Assembly (NCBI RefSeq): GCF_039904985.1
Contig: NZ_CP157005.1
Location: 4,669,501 to 4,733,500, forward strand
DNA: 64,000 bases
Direction: 5' to 3'
From: Methylomonas sp. AM2-LC
GTDB taxonomy: Bacteria; Pseudomonadota; Gammaproteobacteria; Methylococcales; Methylomonadaceae
Below the pieces are notes generated by a model that was given only the letters and a program-made list of their open reading frames with translations, had not been told where the DNA came from and did no database searches. Shown here piece by piece: positions 61,286-64,000 of this stretch. Made by a program: the position numbers and the translations under genes. Position 1 is the first letter of the stretch, and the number at the start of each line of letters is the position of its first letter.

Positions 61286-64000
61286 ATGTCGCAACTACCT
61301 CAACAAGGTGGAGCGTCCGTGCATGCGCGCGGACAAATTCCATCAACAGACCTCGCATCACTAATTAATTTCTTAGTCAGAGCCTTTCCCCCGAAAGGTG
61401 ACGCTTCCGATCATCCATTCACTTGGCCCGTTCTAAAGTTTGATCCAGTCAAACATCGACTAAGCGTCAACACTTATGGAATACTTAAGCGATTTCTCTC
61501 ACAAAAAGAATTACTTGAATCGTTTAGACACTCGCCAACTACAGGTTTTTTGCGAGATTTAGTGAGTCCTCCGAAAAGTTTTACCGCAAAGCTTGGGGGG
61601 CGAATCTATAGTGACAATATTACGGGGTTATCTCAACAGATCACCAAATTAAAACGTCTCATCGCAGATGATATCGAGAAACTTCGCGTTTCTAAAGATA
61701 ATCTGTTAGTCAATGATCCTACGTCGGCACTTGAGGCTTTGTCAAAGCTGACCGGAATCAGAGATTTTCTGAAAGAACTTCCAGGACAAATGGTAGCAAT
61801 GGAATTTGCCAAAACCGACCGCATTGCATCAATTCGTGAAAAGGATGTTGCGCGGGTTTTTTCAGCTCAGGAAGAAATTCAGGCTGAAGATTGGTTGGAG
61901 CGTATGGCGACAAGTATTTCAAATGCTCAGTCTTATCGAGACGACGAGTTTGATAGTGTTCAGCAGGAAAAACTGCTTGAAACACTCCGGCAGGACTTTG
62001 ATAAACAGGATAGCCAAGTCACTCGTTTTTTGAATTTCCTTGAAGACGAAGCATTGTCACGCATTCGGCTGCGAGTCAGTTTTGCGATTATGGAAAGTCT
62101 TGCCGTCCAAATATCAAAATCTGAGCAAATCAATGACTGTCGGTTTGTCGATTATGTTCAGCGAGTAAATCAGCTTTTCCAGTATTACGGTGCGCCGGAA
62201 TCGCCGCACTCATTACATTTCGATTTAACACGCGCTTTTGGTTTAAGTGCGGAGTTTTCCTTTTCCCAAGAACTCATTAAAGCCCTGTTTTATAATTGCC
62301 TGCCAGTCTGGTCTGAATGGAATACCCAATTGTTTGAATCGCGTCGGGTCGATCCGCAAACCCGTGGTGTCTCGGTTGTTCGCGAAGTTAGCTACCGATT
62401 TAGGGTAAATGGTAAAGATCCGCGAAGTGAGATGGAACCCGCTTTTGATGCACGGCTTAAACGTTTGCGTGACATACTTCTCGGTGAGTCGGGCAATGAA
62501 TTGTCGCCATATATACTGCGCAGAAGCCTCAGCGAGGTTGTTTTTCTTTGGCTGGTTTTGAATCCGACTATTAATTCATCCGATCTGTTGGCAGAGGCTA
62601 AGCAACTGTCGATCCGACTTCATGAACAAGGCCAATCGGGCGTGACTCTGTTATTGGATGATTTGTGCTCCTGGAGCCCTAGCGTCAAGGAACTGAGTAA
62701 AACCTTAATCAGCTTGCTACGCACGAAATCCCGTAACATCATTGCCCATGCGCAACGATCAGTTGATGATTTGTACTTGGTTGTTCAGCAAGGCGTCGTT
62801 GATTGGTCATCTATAGAGCGCTCCAGAGGTAGGGTCCGCGATCCTTTGATCAAACCTGCCTCAGGTCAACCTGAAAACATTGAGTGGTTCAAGCATATCC
62901 AAATTGCCCGCAAACCGGATGAAGTGATTGATCCCTTATTTTCGGTGCGTGTTCGAACTGTGTTAAACGAAAGAACACTGTCCGTAAAGGAAGATGACAA
63001 TTCTACGGTTCAAATTCATCGGGAACTACCCAGTCAACTCCTAAATATCACCTGGATACCGATACGGGTTGATGAAAAACAAAACCCCATCACTAAGGAA
63101 TTTCGAGTCAATATTGAGCCTGCGTGGCGTATGCCCGCTGGGATAGATATTTGGTATGATCCAGAACGTTTGAAATATCGCAATCATCCAAAATATCCTG
63201 AGGAGGATAGCCGGCAATATCGCGCAGCCGCTGCTTCGGCAATGGCTATTCTGGTTTACGTGGTGCTTCAGGTGGTGAGCGAAAAGCTAGCCATTCAAAC
63301 CTCAGAAACCTGCCCTGCATTGATGGTACGTTTCCAGCAGCAGGGGAAAAGCGCCGCAAAGGATGAAGGCGATCATTGGGTGTATGCGATTTCACAAGCT
63401 GTCGAATCCGCACTGATGCGTGATATTTCCGTGCGTATGCAAGGCTTGGTAGCTGATGGGGTCAATAACCATTACAAAGCTAGGGGGGCAGCTTTTGCAT
63501 TATCGGCGGCATTTCCTATGATTGTAGCCACGAAACATACGTTACCGGTCAATAAAATTGCCGCGCTAATTTATACGACTCGTCCTTGCGACGATCATCC
63601 GGAAACCGATGATACCGATGGATTTATATTCCGGGCAAAAACCTATCTTGCGGAAGCGTTTAATGCAGCATCAACTGGCTATCGATTTGCCGTTGATCGG
63701 ATGCAAACCCATATCGTTGAAACGCGCGATGCATTCAAAAGCCCTAAACTCATCGTCGAAGAAGTATCAAGGCTGCAAGCACTTGGCTATGAACACATCA
63801 TACTGGTATCAAATCATTTCGGTAATCGCCGGATTAACCGTTCAGCGCAGCGTCATTCTCCGCATACGCAAACTGCATTTCTAGACGAGGTGGCCACTAA
63901 GTTTCCCCATGTCTGCTTATATATGCTGAGAAGAGATGTATTTCCAGCCACCCGTCTGCACACTCGTAGCAAATTGGAATCGGCATTTGAAGCCGTGCGA
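61286..64000 (+). CDS. Very large protein of unknown function, N-terminal 905 residues (3' end outside window)
   Basis: The frame runs without a stop from ATG 61286 to the window edge, read codon by codon. The start follows TATGGAGAA and gives MSQLPQQGGASVHARGQ. Residues 100-300 are charged and helical; 430-560 and 620-905 look mixed alpha-beta. The last 130 residues have hydrophobic strands (KIAALIYTTRP, HIILVSNHFG, HVCLYMLRRD) with conserved-looking Asp, His and Arg. No domain is recognised and no transmembrane segment is seen. Its position after the AcaB-like genes could be a core locus or a cargo/defence hotspot. Confidence 0.7.
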   Translation, partial: MSQLPQQGGASVHARGQIPSTDLASLINFLVRAFPPKGDASDHPFTWPVLKFDPVKHRLSVNTYGILKRFLSQKELLESFRHSPTTGFLRDLVSPPKSFTAKLGGRIYSDNITGLSQQITKLKRLIADDIEKLRVSKDNLLVNDPTSALEALSKLTGIRDFLKELPGQMVAMEFAKTDRIASIREKDVARVFSAQEEIQAEDWLERMATSISNAQSYRDDEFDSVQQEKLLETLRQDFDKQDSQVTRFLNFLEDEALSRIRLRVSFAIMESLAVQISKSEQINDCRFVDYVQRVNQLFQYYGAPESPHSLHFDLTRAFGLSAEFSFSQELIKALFYNCLPVWSEWNTQLFESRRVDPQTRGVSVVREVSYRFRVNGKDPRSEMEPAFDARLKRLRDILLGESGNELSPYILRRSLSEVVFLWLVLNPTINSSDLLAEAKQLSIRLHEQGQSGVTLLLDDLCSWSPSVKELSKTLISLLRTKSRNIIAHAQRSVDDLYLVVQQGVVDWSSIERSRGRVRDPLIKPASGQPENIEWFKHIQIARKPDEVIDPLFSVRVRTVLNERTLSVKEDDNSTVQIHRELPSQLLNITWIPIRVDEKQNPITKEFRVNIEPAWRMPAGIDIWYDPERLKYRNHPKYPEEDSRQYRAAAASAMAILVYVVLQVVSEKLAIQTSETCPALMVRFQQQGKSAAKDEGDHWVYAISQAVESALMRDISVRMQGLVADGVNNHYKARGAAFALSAAFPMIVATKHTLPVNKIAALIYTTRPCDDHPETDDTDGFIFRAKTYLAEAFNAASTGYRFAVDRMQTHIVETRDAFKSPKLIVEEVSRLQALGYEHIILVSNHFGNRRINRSAQRHSPHTQTAFLDEVATKFPHVCLYMLRRDVFPATRLHTRSKLESAFEAVR

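Larger units (their letters stand above)
27865..64000. mobile_element. Integrative conjugative-type element inserted at tRNA-His (right end outside window)
   Basis: Everything right of tRNA-His up to the window edge has the content of an integrative element: a tyrosine integrase against the tRNA, FlhDC-like activators, iron cargo, an SXT/IncC-like recombination set (SSB, Bet, YqaJ nuclease, CobS-type ATPase, DUF3150-like protein) and AcaB-like genes. At least 36 kb belong to it. No relaxase, coupling protein or type IV secretion gene is visible, so conjugation is inferred. No second attachment site is seen. The GC-richer cargo at 32-46 kb suggests layered acquisition. Confidence 0.8.

Noticed and set aside
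61806..62033. Short plus-strand frames at 61806 and 63609
   Set aside because: They lie in other frames of the continuous 905-codon frame that starts at 61286.

Overview
The window reads as the chromosome of a gammaproteobacterium that fixes nitrogen and makes PQQ. A methanotroph of the Methylomonas/Methylobacter kind is the best guess, inferred from a complete pqqABCDE set beside nif accessory genes and moderate GC; no methane monooxygenase or methanol dehydrogenase gene is present, so this is not proven. A large integrated conjugative-type element has entered at a tRNA-His gene and fills the right half.

Chromosomal part (1-27864). It opens inside nifB, followed by an FdxN ferredoxin, a NifO-like protein and a flavodiiron protein. 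A second nif operon follows behind a readable sigma-54 promoter and NifA site: a 2Fe-2S ferredoxin, an FeSII (Shethna II)-like protein and NifQ. Housekeeping genes come next: ubiX, a proline iminopeptidase, an outer-membrane protein, a glycine oxidase, pyrD, tldE/pmbA, tldD, rlmJ, cca, pqqABCDE, an IS110/IS1111-type insertion sequence, hemB, aroE, prlC, and three tRNA genes (Pro, Arg, His) behind a consensus promoter. Several gaps hold foldback or REP-like repeats, including a MITE with perfect 18-bp ends.

Integrated element, left part (27865-46300). A tyrosine recombinase lies against tRNA-His. An operon then encodes two successive FlhD/FlhC-like pairs (the second FlhD fused to a STAS-like domain) and a DUF4224-like protein, which recalls SetCD/AcaCD control of SXT and IncC elements. 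Next is a GC-richer iron cargo, all on the minus strand: FecI-type sigma factor, FecR, TonB-dependent siderophore receptor with STN domain, PepSY membrane protein, RND efflux trio, TonB, ExbB, ExbD and an IHF-like protein. It could import, reduce and re-export a siderophore.

Integrated element, DNA-processing part (46357-61017). Minus-strand genes encode a DUF4942-type methyltransferase-like protein, small unknown proteins, a VWA/HExxH protein, a DUF3150-like protein, a WGR protein, a MoxR/CobS-type AAA+ ATPase, a YqaJ nuclease, a Bet/RecT annealase and SSB. Nearly every independently translated gene here has the same kind of structured leader of about 65-120 nt. In it, one segment can pair either with an upstream copy or with the ribosome-binding site/start codon. 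Two further 120-bp structured elements, alike in fold but divergent in sequence, lie upstream of ssb and of the 50.6-kb gene. These two elements and the leader family are the most novel signals. The window ends inside an open frame of more than 905 codons that I do not recognise. The far end of the element and its transfer genes are outside the window.
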